Positions 23,501 through 37,400 of a DNA stretch of 64,000 nt are shown one piece after another. Below the pieces are notes generated by a model that did no database searches, was not told the origin of the DNA, and saw nothing but the letters and a program-made list of their open reading frames with translations. The stretch lies in assembly GCA_026018925.1 (NCBI GenBank), contig JAKSZU010000131.1:124001-188000 (forward strand), in the 5' to 3' direction. A program made the translations under genes and the position numbers. Origin of the DNA: Tupaia tana. Lineage: Eukaryota; Chordata; Mammalia; Scandentia; Tupaiidae. How positions within the stretch are numbered: the stretch's first letter is position 1; each line of letters begins with the position of its first letter.

Positions 23501-26500
23501 AAATTACCAAAAAAAAAATGAGGAGACAGGAGCAGATAGAGACAGAGACCTCAGAGACACAGAGACAGAGATAGAAGGCCAGAGGGTCTCCCTACCACAT
23601 TAGCTCTGCTTGCTGGAGGCTGAATTATGAGTAGAAAATCTTCATTTCTCCTGTTCCCTGAAAAATCTAGTTCCCAGTAGCCATGAGGAGTCTGCTCAGA
23701 GAAGTGCTCAACTCTCCTGCCTGGGAGGAAGAAGCAGAAGGGATTATTAACAAAACAATAGGAGGAGCTGGGAGCCAGAGAAAAACTTTGCCTTTAAAAA
23801 ATCGTAAAAAGGAAAAATTATCAAATAAAATAAAATGACGAGACAGGAGCAGAGTGAGACAGAGACCTCAGAGACACAGAAACAGAGATAGAAAGCCAGA
23901 GGGGCTCCCTACCACACTAGCTCTGCTTGCTGGAGGCTGAATTATGAGTAGAAAATCTTCATTTCTCCTGTTCCCTGAAAAATCTAGTTCCCAGTAGCCA
24001 TGAAGAGTCTGCTCAGAGAAGGGCTCAACTCTCCTGCCTGGGAGGAAGAAGCAGAAGGGATTATTAACAAAACAATAGGAGGAGCTGGGAGCCAGAGAAC
24101 AACTTTGCCTTTAAAAAAATCGTATAAAGGAAAAATTACCAAAAAAAAAAAATGAGGAGACAGGAGCAGAGAGAAACAGAGACCTCAGAGACACAGAGAC
24201 AGAGATAGAAGGCCAGAGGGGCTCCCTACCACACTAGCTCTGCTTGCTGGAGGCTGAATTATCAGTAGAAAATCTTCATTTCTCCTGTTCCCTGAAAAAT
24301 CTAGTTCCCAGTAGCCATGAGGAGTCTGCTCAGAGAAGGGCTCAACTCTCCTGCCTGGGAGGAAGAAGCAGAAGGGATTATTAACAAAACAATAGGAGGA
24401 GCTGGGAGCCAGAGAAAAACTTTGCCTTTAAAAAAGTCGTAAAAAGGAAAAATTACCAAAAAAAAAAATGAGGAGACAGGAGCAGAGAGAGACAGAGACC
24501 TCAGAGACAGAGAGACAGAGATAGAAGGCCAGAGGGGCTCCCTACCACAGTAGTTCTGCTTGCTGGAGGCTGAATTATGAGTAGAAAATCTTCATTTCTC
24601 CTGTTCCCTGAAAAATCTAGTTCCCAGTAGCCATGAGGAGTCTGCTCAGAGAAGGGTTCAACTCTCCTGCCTGGGAGGAAGAAGCAGAAGGGATTATTAA
24701 CAAAACAGTAGGAGGAGCTGGGAGCCATAGAAAAACTTTGCCTTTAAAAAAATTGTAAAATAAAAAATTACCAAAAAAAAATGAGGAGACAGAAGCAGAG
24801 AGGGACAGAGACATCAGAGACACAGAGACAGAGATAGAAGGCCAGAGGGGCTCCCTACCACACTAGCTCTGCTTGCTGGAGGCTGAATTATGAGTAGAAA
24901 ATCTTCATTTCTCCTGTTCCCTGAAAAATCTAGTTCCCAGTAGCCATGAGGAGTCTGCTCAGAGAAGGGCTCAACTCTCCTGCCTGGGAGGAAGAAGCAG
25001 AAGGGATTATTAACAAAACAATAGGAGGAGCTGGGAGCCAGAGAAAAACTGCCTTTAAAAAAGTCGTAAAATGGAAAAATTACCAAAAAAAAATGAGGAG
25101 ACAGGAGCAAAGAGTGACAGAGACCTCAGAGACACAGAGACAGAGATAGAAGGCCAGAGGGGCTCCCTACCACACTAGCTCTGCTTGCTGGAGGCTGAAT
25201 TATGAGTAGAAAATCTTCATTTCTCCTGTTCCCTGAAAAATCTAGTTCCCAGTAGCCATGAGGTGTCTACTCAGAGAAGGGCTCAACTCTCCTGCATGGG
25301 AGGAAGAAGCAGAAGGGATTATTAACAAAACAATAGGAGGAGCTGGGAGAAAGAGAAAAACTTTGCCTTTAAAAAAGTCGTAAAAAGGAAAAATTACCAA
25401 AAAAAAAAGAGGAGACAGGAGCAGAGAGACACAGAGACCTCAGAGACACAGAAACAGAGATAGAAAGCCAGAGGGGCTCCCTACCACACTAGCTCTGCTT
25501 GCTGGAGGCTGAATTATGAGTAGAAAATCTTCATTTCTCCTGTTCCCTGAAAAATCTAGTTCCCAGTAGCCATGAGGAGTCTGCTCAGAGAAGGGCTCAA
25601 CTCTCCTGCCTGGGAGGAAGAAGCAGAAGGGATTATTAACAAAACAATAGGAGGAGCTGGGAGCCAGAGAAAAACTTTGCCTTTAAAAAAATCGTAAAAA
25701 GGAAAAATTACCAAAAAAAAAATGAGGAGACAGGAGCAGAGAGAGACAGAGACCTCAGAGACACAGAGACAGAGATAGAAGGCCAGAAGGGCTCCCTACC
25801 ACACTAGCTCTGCTGGCTGGAGGCTGAATTATGAGTAGAAAATCTTCATTTCTCCTGTTCCCTGAAAAATCTAGATCTCAGTAGCCATGAGGAGTCTCCT
25901 CAGAGAAGGGCTCAACTCTCCTGCCTGGGAGGAAGAAGCAGAAGGGATTATTAACAAAACAATAGGAGGAGCTGGGAGCCAGAGAAAAACTTTGCCTTTA
26001 AAAAAGTCATAAAAAGGAAAAATTACCAAAAAAGAAAATGAGGAGACAGGAGCAGAGAGAGACAGAGACCTCAGAGACACAGAGACAGAGATAGAAGGCC
26101 AGAGGGGCTCCCTACCACACTAGCTCTGCTTGCTGGAGGCTGAATTATGAGTAGAAAATCTTCATTTCTCCTGTTCCCTGAAAAATCTAGTTCCCAGTAG
26201 CCATGAGGAGTCTGCTCAGAGAAGGGCTCAACTCTCCTGCCTGGGAGGAAGAAGCAGAAGGGATTATTAACAAAACAATAGGAGGAGCTGGGAGCCAGAG
26301 AAAAACTTTGCCTTTAAAAAAGTCGTAAAAAGGAAAAATTACCAAAAAAAAAAATGAGGAGACAGGAGCAGAGAGAGACAGAGACCTCAGAGACAGAGAG
26401 ACAGAGATAGAAGGCCAGAGGGGCTCCCTACCACAGTAGCTCTGCTTGCTGGAGGCTGAATTATCAGTAGAAAATCTTCATTTCTCCTGTTCCCTGAAAA

Positions 26501-28416
26501 ATCTAGTTCCCAGTAGCCATGAGGAGTCTGCTCAGAGAAGGGCTCAACTCTCCTGCCTGGGAGGAAGAAGCAGAAGGGATTATTAACAAAACAGTAGGAG
26601 GAGCTGGGAGCCACAGAAAAACTTTGCCTTTAAAAAAATCGTAAAAAGGAAAAAATTACCAAAAAAAATGAGGAGACAGAAGCAGAGAGGGACAGAGACC
26701 TCAGAGACACAGAAACAGAGATAGAAGGCCAGAGGGGCTCCCTACCACACTAGCTCTGCTTGCTGGAGGCTGAATTATGAGTAGAAAATCTTCATTTCTC
26801 CTGTTCCCTGAAAAATCTAGTTCACAGTAGCCATGAGGAGTCTGCTCAGAGAAGGGCTCAACTCTCCTGCCTGGGAGGAAGAAGCAGAAGGGATTATTAA
26901 CAAAACAATAGGATGAGCTGGGAGCCAGAGAAAAAATTTGCCTTTAAAAAAGTCGTAAAAAGGAAAAATTACCAAAAGAAAAAAAATGAGGAGACAGGAG
27001 CAGAGAGAGACAGAGACCTCAGAGACACAGAGACAGAGATAGAAGTCCAGAGGGGCTCCCTGCCACACTAGCTCTGCTTGCTGGAGGCAGAATTATGAGT
27101 AGAAAATCTTCATTTCTCCTGTTCCCTGAAAAATCTAGTTCCCAGTAGCCATGAGGAGTCTGCTCAGAGAAGGGCTCAACTCTCCTGCCTGGGAGGAAGA
27201 AGCAGAAGGGATTATTAACAAAACAATAGGAGGAGCTGGGAGCCAGAGAAAAACTTTGCCTTTAAAAAAGTCGTAAAAAGGAAAAATTACCAAAAAAAAA
27301 ATGAGGAGACAGGAGCAGAGAGAGACAGAGACCTCAGAGACACAGAGACAGAGATAGAAGGCAAGAGGGGCTCCCTACCACACTAGCTCTGCTTGCTGGA
27401 GGCTGAATTATGAGTAGAAAATCTTCATTTCTCCTGTTCCCTGAAAAATCTAGTTCTCAGTAGCCATGAGGAGTCTGCTCAGAGAAGGGCTCAACTTTCC
27501 TGCCTGGGAGGAAGAAGCAGAAGGGATTATTAACAAACAATAGGAGGAGCTGGGTGCCAGAGAAAAACTTTGCCTTTAAAAAAATCGTAAAAAGGAAAAA
27601 TTACCAAAAATAAAAATGAGGAGACGGGAGCAGAGAGAGACAGAGACCTCAGAGACACAGAGAGAGAGATAGAATGCCAGAGGGGCTCCCTACCACACTA
27701 GCTCTGCTTGCTGGAGGCTGAATTATGAGTAGAAAATCTTCATTTCTCCTGTTCCCTGAAAAATCTTGTTCCCAGTAGCCATGAGGAGTCTGCTCAGAGA
27801 AGGGCTCAACTCTCCTGCCTGGGAGGAAGAAGGAAAAGGGATTATTAACAAAAAAATAGGAGGAGCTGGGAGCCAGAGAAAAACTTTGCCTTTAAAAAAG
27901 TCGTAAAAAGGAAAAATTACCAAAAAAAAAAATGAGGAGACAGGAGCAGAGAGAGACAGAGACCTCAGAGACACAGAGACAGAGATAGAAGGCCAGAGGG
28001 TCTCCCTACCACATTAGCTCTGCTTGCTGGAGGCTGAATTATGAGTAGAAAATCTTCATTTCTCCTGTTCCCTGAAAAATCTAGTTCCCAGTAGCCATGA
28101 GGAGTCTGCTCAGAGAAGGGCTCAACTCTCCTGCCTGGGAGGAAGAAGCAGAAGGGATTATTAACAAAACAATAGGAGGAGCTGGGAGCCAGAGAAAAAC
28201 TTTGCCTTTAAAAAAATCGTAAGAAGGAAAAATTACCAAAAAAAAAATAAAATGAGGAGACAGGAGCAGAGAGAGACAGAGACCTCAGAGACACAGAGAC
28301 AGAGATAGAAGGCCAGAGGAGATCCCTACCACACTAGCTCTGCTTGCTGGAGGCTGAATTATGAGTAGAAAATCTTCATTTCTCCTGTTCCCTGAAAAAT
28401 CTAGTTCCCAGTAGCC
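18949..28416 (+). repeat. Higher-order repeat copy C (30 monomers, 9,468 bp; first five swapped)
   Basis: From 20533 to 28416 the copy follows monomers 6-30 of copies A and B at offsets of 9,464-9,468 from B. The first five monomers (18949-20532) do not match monomers 1-5 of A or B, but resemble monomers 16-19 plus a novel subtype. Total monomer number stays at 30, so the exchange kept register. Odd single-base insertions in G runs (AGGGAGGGAG near 19345; ATGAGGGAGAC near 22889) are absent from sister copies and may be assembly errors. Confidence 0.91.
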
Positions 28417-29998
28417 ATGAGGAGTCTGCTCAGAGAAGGGCTCAACTCTCCTGCCTGGGAGGAAGAAGCAGAAGGGATTATTAACAAAACAATAGGAGGA
28501 GCTGGGAGCCAGAGAAAAACTTTGCCTTTAAAAAATCGTAAAAAGGAAAAATTATCAAATAAAATAAAATGACGAGACAGGAGCAGAGTGAGACAGAGAC
28601 CTCAGAGACACAGAAACAGAGATAGAAAGCCAGAGGGGCTCCCTACCACACTAGCTCTGCTTGCTGGAGGCTGAATTATGAGTAGAAAATCTTCATTTCT
28701 CCTGTTCCCTGAAAAATCTAGTTCCCAGTAGCCATGAAGAGTCTGCTCAGAGAAGGGCTCAACTCTCCTGCCTGGGAGGAAGAAGCAGAAGGGATTATTA
28801 ACAAAACAATAGGAGGAGCTGGGAGCCAGAGAACAAATTTGCCTTTAAAAAAATCGTATAAAGGAAAAATTACCAAAAAAAAAAAATGAGGAGACAGGAG
28901 CAGAGAGAAACAGAGACCTCAGAGACACAGAGACAGAGATAGAAGGCCAGAGGGGCTCCCTACCACACTAGCTCTGCTTGCTGGAGGCTGAATTATCAGT
29001 AGAAAATCTTCATTTCTCCTGTTCCCTGAAAAATTTAGTTCCCAGTAGCCATGAGGAGTCTGCTCAGAGAAGGGCTCAACTCTCCTGCCTGGGAGGAAGA
29101 AGCAGAATGGATTATTAACAAAACAATAGGAGGAGCTGGGAGCCAGAGAAAAACTTTGCCTTTAAAAAAGTCGTAAAAAGGAAAAATTACCAAAAATAAA
29201 AATGAGGAGACAGGAGCAGAGAGAGACAGAGACCTCAGAGACAGAGAGACAGAGATAGAAGGCCAGAGGGGCTCCCTACCACAGTAGCTCTGCTTGCTGG
29301 AGGCTGAATTATGAGTAGAAAATCTTCATTTCTCCTGTTCCCTGAAAAATCTAGTTCCCAGTAGCCATGAGGAGTCTGCTCAGAGAAGGGCTCAACTCTC
29401 CTGCCTGGGAGGAAGAAGCAGAAGGGATTATTAACAAAACAGTAGGAGGAGCTGGGAGCCACAGAAAAACTTTGCCTTTAAAAAAATCGTAAAATAAAAA
29501 ATTACCAAAAAAAAAATGAGGAGACAGAAGCAGAGAGGACAGAGACATCAGAGACACAGAGACAGAGATAGAAGGCCAGAGGGGCTCCCTACCACACTAG
29601 CTCTGCTTGCTGGAGGCTGAATTATGAGTAGAAAATCTTCATTTCTCCTGTTCCCTGAAAAATCTAGTTCCCAGTAGCCATGAGGAGTCTGCTCAGAGAA
29701 GAGCTCAACTCTCCTGCCTGGGAGGAAGAAGCAGAAGGGATTATTAACAAAACAATAGGAGGAGCTGGGAGCCAGAGAAAAACTTTGTCTTTAAAAAAGT
29801 CGTAAAAAGGAAAAATTACCAAAAATAAAAAAAATGAGGAGACAGGAGCAGAGAGAGACAGAGACCTCAGAAACACAGAGACAGTGATAGAAGGCCAGAG
29901 GGGCTCCCTACCACACTAGCTCTGCTTGCTGGAGGCAGAATTATGAGTAGAAAATCTTCATTTCTCCTGTTCCCTGAAAAATCTAGTTCCCAGTAGCC
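28417..29998 (+). repeat. Second copy of the five-monomer cassette
   Basis: It matches 18949-20532 at an offset of 9,466-9,468, including GAGAACAAATTTG, AGAATGGATT, GAGAGGACAG, GAAGAGCTC, TTTGTCTTT and ACAGTGATAG. It lacks the extra G bases seen near 19345. After it the array leaves the 30-monomer order: monomer 6 type is not next; a GAGATGGGTGCC monomer is. Confidence 0.9.
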
Positions 29999-32519
29999 AT
30001 GAGGAGTCTGCTCAGAGAAGGGCTCAACTCTCCTGCCTGGGAGGAAGAAGCAGAAGGGATTATTAACAAAACAATAGGAGGAGATGGGTGCCAGAGAAAA
30101 ATTTGCCTTTAAAAAAATCGTATAAAGGAAAAATTACCAAAAAAAAATGAGGAGACAGGAGCAGAGAGAGACAGAGACCTCAGAGACACAGAGACAGATA
30201 TAGAAGGCCAGAGGGGCTCCATACCACAGTAGCTCTGCTTGCTGGAGCCTGAATTATGAGTAGAAAATCTTCATTTCTCCTGTTCCCTGAAAAATCTAGT
30301 TCCCAGTAGCCATGAGGAGTCTGCTCAGAAAAGGGCTCAACTATCCTGCCAGGGAGGAAGAAGCAGAAGGGATTATTAACAAAACAATAGGAGGAGCTGG
30401 GAGCCAGAGAAAAACTTTGCCTGTACAAAAATCGTAAAAAGGAAAAATTACCAAAAAAAAAATTGAGGAGACAGGAGCAGAGAGAATCAGAGACCTCAGA
30501 GACACAGAGACAGATATAGAAGGCCAGAGGGGCTCCCTACCACACTAGCTCTGCTTGCTGGAGGCTGAATTATGAGTAGAGAATCTTCATTTCTCCTGTT
30601 CCATGAAAAATCTTGTTCACAGTAGCCATGAGGAGTCTGCTCAGAGAAGGGCTCAACTCTCCTGCCTGGGAGGAAGAAGCAGAAGGGATTAATAACAAAA
30701 CAATAGGAGGAGCTGGGAGCCAGAGAAAACCTTTGCCTTTAAAAAAGTCGTAAAAAGGAAAAATTACCAAAAAAAAAATGAGGAGACAGGAGCAGAGAGA
30801 GACAGAGACCTCAGAGACACAGAGACAGAGATAGAAGGCCAGAGGGGCTCCCTACCACACTAGCTCTGCTTGCTGGAGGCTGAATTATGAGTAGAAAATC
30901 TTCATTTCTCCTGTTCCCTGAAAAATCTAGTTCCCAGTAGCCATGAGGAGTCTGCTCAGAGAAGGGCTCAACTCTCCTGCCTGGGAGGAAGAAGCAGAAG
31001 GGATTATTAACAAAACAATAGGAGGAGCTGGGAGCCAGAGAAAAACTTTGCCTTTAAAAAAATCGTAAAAAGGAAAAATTACCAAAAAAAAATGAGGAGA
31101 CAGGAGCAGAGAGATACAGAGACCTCAGAGACACAGAGACAGAGATAGAAGGCCAGAGGGGCTCCCTACCACACTAGCTCTGCTTGCTGGAGGCTGAATT
31201 ATGAGTAGAAAATCTTCATTTCTCCTGTTCCCTGAAATATCTAGTTCTCAGTAGCCATGAGTAGTCTGCTCAGAGAAGGGCTCAACTCTCCTGCCTGGGA
31301 GGAAGAAGCAGAAGGGATTATTAACAAAACAATAGGAGGAGCTGCGTGCCAGAGAAAAACTTTGCCTTTAAAAAAATCGTAAAAAGGATAAATTACCAAA
31401 AAAAAAAAAATGAGGAGACGGGAGCAGAGAGAGACAGAGACCTCAGAGACACAGAGAGAGAGATAGAAGGCCAGAGGGGCTCCCTACCACACTAGCTCTG
31501 CTTGCTGGAGGCTGAATTATGAGTAGAAAATCTTCATTTCTCCTGTTCCCTGAAAAATCTTGTTCCCAATAGCCATGAGGAGTGTGCTCAGAGAAGGGCT
31601 CAACTCTCCTGCCTGGGAGGAAGAAGGAAAAGGGATTATTAACAAAACAATAGGAGGAGCTGGGAGCCAGAGAAAAACTTTGCCTTTAAAAAAGTCGTAA
31701 AAAGGAAAAATTACCAAAAAAAAAATGAGGAGACAGGAGCAGAGAGAAACAGAGACCTCAGAGACACAGAGACAGAGATAGAAGGCCAGAGGGTCTCCCT
31801 ACCACACTAGCTCTGCTTGCTGGAGGCTGAATTATGAGTAGAAAATCTTCATTTCTCCTGTTCCCTGAAAAATCTAGTTCCCAGTAGCCATGAGGAGTCT
31901 GCTCAGAGAAGGGCTCAACTCTCCTGCCTGGGAGGAAGAAGCAGAAGGGATTATTAACAAAATAATAGGAGGAGCTGGGAGCTAGAGAAAAACTTTGCCT
32001 TTAAAAAAGTCGTAAAAAGGAAAAATTACGAAAAAAAAAAATGAGGAGACAGGAGCAGAGAGAGACAGAGACCTCAGAGACAGAGAGACAGAGATAGAAG
32101 GCTAGAGGGGCTCCCTACCACAGTAGCTCTGCTTGCTGGAGGCTGAATTATCAGTAGAAAATCTTCATTTCTCCTGTTCCCTGAAAAATCTAGTTCCCAG
32201 TAGCCATGAGGAGTCTGCTCAGAGAAGGGCTCAACTCTCCTGCCTGGGAGGAAGAAGCAGAAGGGATTATTAACAAAACAGTAGGAGGAGCTGGGAGCCA
32301 CAGAAAAACTTTGCCTTTAAAAAAATCGTAAAAAGGAAAAATTACCAAAAAAAAATGAGGAGACAGAAGCAGAGAGGGACAGAGAACTCAGAGACACAGA
32401 GACAGAGATAGAAGGCCAGAGGGGCTCCCTACGACACTAGCTCTGCTTGCTGGAGGCTGAATTATGAGTAGAAAATCTTCATTTCTCCTGTTCCCTGAAA
32501 AATCTAGTTCCCAGTAGCC
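29999..32519 (+). repeat. Reshuffled satellite section (eight monomers, types 10-15 then 7-8 like)
   Basis: After the cassette the order resembles HOR types 10 (GAGATGGG, ATTTGCC, GTATAAAGG), 11 (CAGAAAAGGGC, TCCTGCCAGGG), 12 (GAGAATCTTC, ATTAATAAC), 13, 14 (GTTCTCAG, here ATGAGTAG and GCTGCGTGCC), 15 (CTTGTTCCC, GGAAAAGGG), then 7-8 (CAGAGAGACAG; ACAGTAGG). Types 6-9 are skipped and 16 onward does not follow directly. Private variants such as GTACAAAAATCG (30423) and AAAATAATAGG (31959) distinguish the section from copies A-C. Confidence 0.82.
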
Positions 32520-34105
32520 ATGAGGAGTCTGCTCAGAGAAGGGCTCAACTCTCCTGCCTGGGAGGAAGAAGCAGAAGGGATTATTAACAAAACAATAGTA
32601 GGAGCTGGGAGCCAGAGAAAAACTTTGCTTTAAAAAAGTCGTAAAAAGGAAAAATTACCAAAAAAAAAATGAGGAGACAGGAGCAGAGAGAGACAGAGAC
32701 CTCAGAAACACAGAGACAGAGATAGAAGGCCAGAGGGGATCCCTACCACACTAGCTCTGCTTGCTGGAGGCTGAATTATGAGTAGAAAATCTTCATTTCT
32801 CCTGTTCCCTGAAAAATCTAGTTCCCAGTAGCCATGAGGAGTCTGCTCAGAGAAGGGCTCAACTCTCCTGCCTGGGAGGAAGAAGCAGAAGGGATTATTA
32901 ACAAAACAGTAGGAGGAGCTGGGAGCCAGAGAAAAACTTTGCCTTTAAAAAAATCGTAAAATGGAAAAATTATCAAAAAAAAAAAAATGACGAGACAGGA
33001 GCAGAGAGAGACAGAGACCTCAGAGACACAGAAACAGAGATAGAAAGCCAGAGGGGCTCCCTACCACACTAGCTCTGCTTGCTGGAGGCTGAATTATGAG
33101 TAGAAAATCTTCATTTCTCCTGTTCCCTGAAAAATCTAGTTCCCAGTAGCCATGAGGAGTCTGCTCAGAGAAGGGCTCAACTCTCCTGCCTGGGAGGAAG
33201 AAGCAGAAGGGATTATTAACAAAACAATAGGAGGAGCTGGGAGCCAGAGAACAACTTTGCCTTTAAAAAAATCGTATAAAGGAAAAATTACCAAAAAAAA
33301 AAAAATGAGGAGACAGGAGCAGAGAGAAACAGAGACCTCAGAGACACAGAGACAGAGATAGAAGGCCAGAGGGGCTCCCTACCACACTAGATCTGCTTGC
33401 TGGAGGCTGAATTATGAGTAGAAAATCTTCATTTCTCCTGTTCCCTGAAAAATCTAGTTCCCAGTAGCCATGACGAGTCTGCTCAGAGAAGGGCTCAACT
33501 CTCCTGCCTGGGAGGAAGAAGCAGAAGGCATTATTAACAAAACAATAGGAGGAGCTGGGAGCCATAGAAAAACTTTGCCTTTAAAAAAATCGTAAAAAGG
33601 AAAAATTACCAAAAAAAAAAATAAAATGAGGAGACAGGAGCAGAGAGAGACAGAGACCTCATAGACACAGAGACAGAGATAGAAGGCCAGAGGGGCTCCC
33701 TACCACACTAGCTCTGCTTGCTGGAGGCTGAATTATGAGTAGAAAATCTTCATTTCTCCTGTTCCCTGAAAAATCTAGTTCCCAGTAGCCATGAGGAGTC
33801 TGCTCAGAGAAGGGCTCAACTCTCCTGCCTGGGAGGAAGAAGCAGAAGGGATTATTAACAAAACAATAGGAGGAGCTGGGAGCCAGAGAAAAACTTTGCC
33901 TTTAAAAAAGTCATAAAAAGGAAAAATTACCAAAAAAAAAATGAGGAGACAGGAGCAGAGAGAGACAGAGACCTCAGAGACACAGAGACAGAGATAGAAG
34001 GCCAGAGGGTCTCCCTACCACATTAGCTCTGCTTGCTGGAGGCTGAATTATGAGTAGAAAATCTTCATTTCTCCTGTTCCCTGAAAAATCTAGTTCCCAG
34101 TAGCC
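32520..34105 (+). repeat. Five-monomer block present here, absent from the later super-repeat copy
   Basis: Five monomers (starts 32520, 32834, 33152, 33470, 33791; 1,586 bp) carry CAATAGTAGG with TTTGCTTT; ACAGTAGG with AAAATGGAAAAATTATC; GAGAACAACTTTG; ATGACGAG; and GTCATAAAAAGG. The later copy aligns at +26,015 up to the monomer at 32206 (58221) and at +24,429 from 34106 (58535). It therefore lacks exactly these five. Types 1-3 of the block also recur downstream at 36952, 37266 and 37585. Confidence 0.88.
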
Positions 34106-34426
34106 ATGAGGAGTCTGCTCAGAGAAGGGCTCAACTCTCCTGCCTGGGAGGAAGAAGCAGAAGGGATTATTAACAAAACAATAGGAGGAGCTGGGAGCCA
34201 GAGAAAAACTTTGCCTTTAAAAAAATCGTAAGAAGGAAAAATTACCAAAAAAAAAAATAAAATGAGGAGACAGGAGCAGAGAGAGACAGAGACCTCAGAG
34301 ACACAGAGACAGAGATAGAAGGCCAGAGGAGATCCCTACCACACTAGCTCTGCTTGCTGGAGGCTGAATTATGAGTAGAAAATCTTCATTTCTCCTGTTC
34401 CCTGAAAAATCTAGTTCCCAGTAGCC

Positions 34427-37400
34427 ATGAGGAGTCTGCTCAGAGAAGGGCTCAACTCTCCTGCCTGGGAGGAAGAAGCAGAAGGGATTATTAACAAAAC
34501 AGTAGGAGGAGCTGGGAGCCACAGAAAAACTTTGCCTTTAAAAAAATCGTAAAATAAAAAATTACCAAAAAAAAAATGAGGAGACAGAAGCAGAGAGGGA
34601 CAGAGACATCAGAGACACAGAGACAGAGATAGAAGGCCAGAGGGGCTCCCTAACACACTAGCTCTGCTTGCTGGAGGCTGAATTATGAGTGGAAAATCTT
34701 CATTTCTCCTGTTCCCTGAAAAATCTAGTTCCCAGTAGCCATGAGGAGTCTGCTCAGAGAAGGGCTCAACTCTCCTGCCTGGGAGGAAGAAGCAGAAGGG
34801 ATTATTAACAAAAAAATAGGAGGAGCTGGGCGCCAGAGAAAAACTTTGTCTTTAAAAAAGTCGTAAAAAGGAAAAATTACCAAAAATAAAAAAAATGAGG
34901 AGACAGGAGCAGAGAGAGACAGAGACCTCAGAAACACAGAGACAGTGATAGAAGGCCAGAGGGGCCCCCTACCACACTAGCTCTGCTTGCTGGAGGCAGA
35001 ATTATGAGTAGAAAATCTTCATTTCTCCTGTTCCCTGAAAAATCTAGTTCCCAGTAGCCATGAGGAGTCTGCTCAGAGAAGGGCTCAACTCTCCTGCCTG
35101 GGAGGAAGAAGCAGAAGGGATTATTAACAAAACAATAGGAGGAGATGGGTGCCAGAGAAAAATTTGCCTTTAAAAAAATCGTATAAAGGAAAAATTACCA
35201 AAAAAAAATGAGGAGACAGGAGCAGAGAGAGACAGAGACCTCAGAGACACAGAGACAGAGATAGAAGGCCAGAGGGGCTCCATACCACAGTAGCTCTGCT
35301 TGCTGGAGCCTGAATTATGAGTAGAAAATCTTCATTTCTCCTGTTCCCTGAAAAATCTAGTTCCCAGTAGCCATGAGGAGTCTGCTCAGAAAAGGGCTCA
35401 ACTATCCTGCCAGGGAGGAAGAAGCAGAAGGGATTATTAACAAAACAATAGGAGGAGCTGGGAGCCAGAGAAAAACTTTGCCTTTAAAAAAATCGTAAAA
35501 AGGAAAAATTACCAAAAAAAAAAAAAAATTGAGGAGACAGGAGCAGAGAGAATCAGAGACCTCAGAGACACAGAGACAGAGATAGAAGGCAAGAGGGGCT
35601 CCCTACCACACTAGCTCTGCTTGCTGGAGGCTGAATTATGAGTAGAGAATCTTCATTTCTCCTGTTCCATGAAAAATCTTGTTCACAGTAGCCATGAGGA
35701 GTCTGCTCAGAGAAGGGCTCAACTCTCCTGCCTGGGAGGAAGAAGCAGAAGGGATTAATAACAAAACAATAGGAGGAGCTGGGAGCCAGAGAAAACCTTT
35801 GCCTTTAAAAAAGTCGTAAAAAGGAAAAATTACCAAAAAAAAAATGAGGAGACAGGAGCAGAGAGAGACAGAGACCTCAGAGACACAGAGACAGAGATAG
35901 AAGGCCAGAGGGGCTCCCTACCACACTAGCTCTGCTTGCTGGAGGCTGAATTATGAGTAGAAAATCTTCATTTCTCCTGTTCCCTGAAAAATCTAGTTCC
36001 CAGTAGCCATGAGGAGTCTGCTCAGAGAAGGGCTCAACTCTCCTGCCTGGGAGGAAGAAGCATAAGGGATTATTAACAAAACAATAGGAGGAGCTGGGAG
36101 CCAGAGAAAAACTTTGCCTTTAAAAAAATCGTAAAAAGGAAAAATTACCAAAAAAAAATGAGGAGACAGGAGCAGAGAGATACAGAGACCTCAGAGACAC
36201 AGAGACAGAGATAGAAGGCCAGAAGGGCTCCCTACCACACTAGCTCGGCTTGCTGGAGGCTGAATAATGAGTAGAAAATCTTCATTTCTCCTGTTCCCTG
36301 AAAAATCTAGTTCCCAGTAGCCATGAGGAGTCTGCTCAGAGAAGGGCTCAACTCTCCTGCCTGGGAGGAAGAAGCAGAAGGGATTATTAACAAAACAATA
36401 GGAGGAGCTGGGAGCCAGAGAAAAACTTTGCCTTTAAAAAACTCGTAAAAAGGAAAAATTACCAAAAAAAAAATGAGGAGACAGGAGCAGAGAGAGACAG
36501 AGACCTCAGAGACAGAGAGACAGAGATAGAAGGCTAGAGGGGCTCCCTACCACAGTAGCTCTGCTTGCTGGAGGCTGAATTATGAGTAGAAAATCTTCAT
36601 TTCTCCTGTTCCCTGAAAAATCTAGTTCCCAGTAGCCATGAGGAGTCTGCTCAGAGAAGGGCTCAACTTTCCTCCCTGGGAGGAAGAAGCAGAAGGGATT
36701 ATTAACAAAACAGTAGGAGGAGCTGGGAGCCACAGAAAAACTTTGCCTTTAAAAAAATCGTAAAAAGGAAAAATTACCAAAAAAAAATGAGGAGACAGAA
36801 GCAGAGAGGGACAGAGACCTCAGAGACACAGAGACAGAGATAGAAGGCCAGAGGGGCTCCCTACCACACTAGCTCTGCTTGCTGGAGGCTGAATTATGAG
36901 TAGAAAATCTTCATTTCTCCTGTTCCCTGAAAAATCTAGTTCCCAGTAGCCATGAGGAGTCTGCTCAGAGAAGGGCTCAACTCTCCTGCCTGGGAGGAAG
37001 AAGCAGAAGGGATTATTAACAAAACAATAGTAGGAGCTGGGAGCCAGAGAAAAACTTTGCTTTAAAAAAGTCGTAAAAAGGAAAAATTACCAAAAAAAAA
37101 ATGAGGAGACAGGAGCAGAGAGAGACAGAGACCTCAGAAACACAGAGACAGAGATAGAAGGCCAGAGGGGATCCCTACCACACTAGCTCTGCTTGCTGGA
37201 GGCTGAATTATGAGTAGAAAATCTTCATTTCTCCTGTTCCCTGAAAAATCTAGTTCCCAGTAGCCATGAGGAGTCTGCTCAGAGAAGGGCTCAACTCTCC
37301 TGCCTGGGAGGAAGAAGCAGAAGGGATTATTAACAAAACAGTAGGAGGAGCTGGGAGCCAGAGAAAAACTTTGCCTTTAAAAAAATCGTAAAATGGAAAA

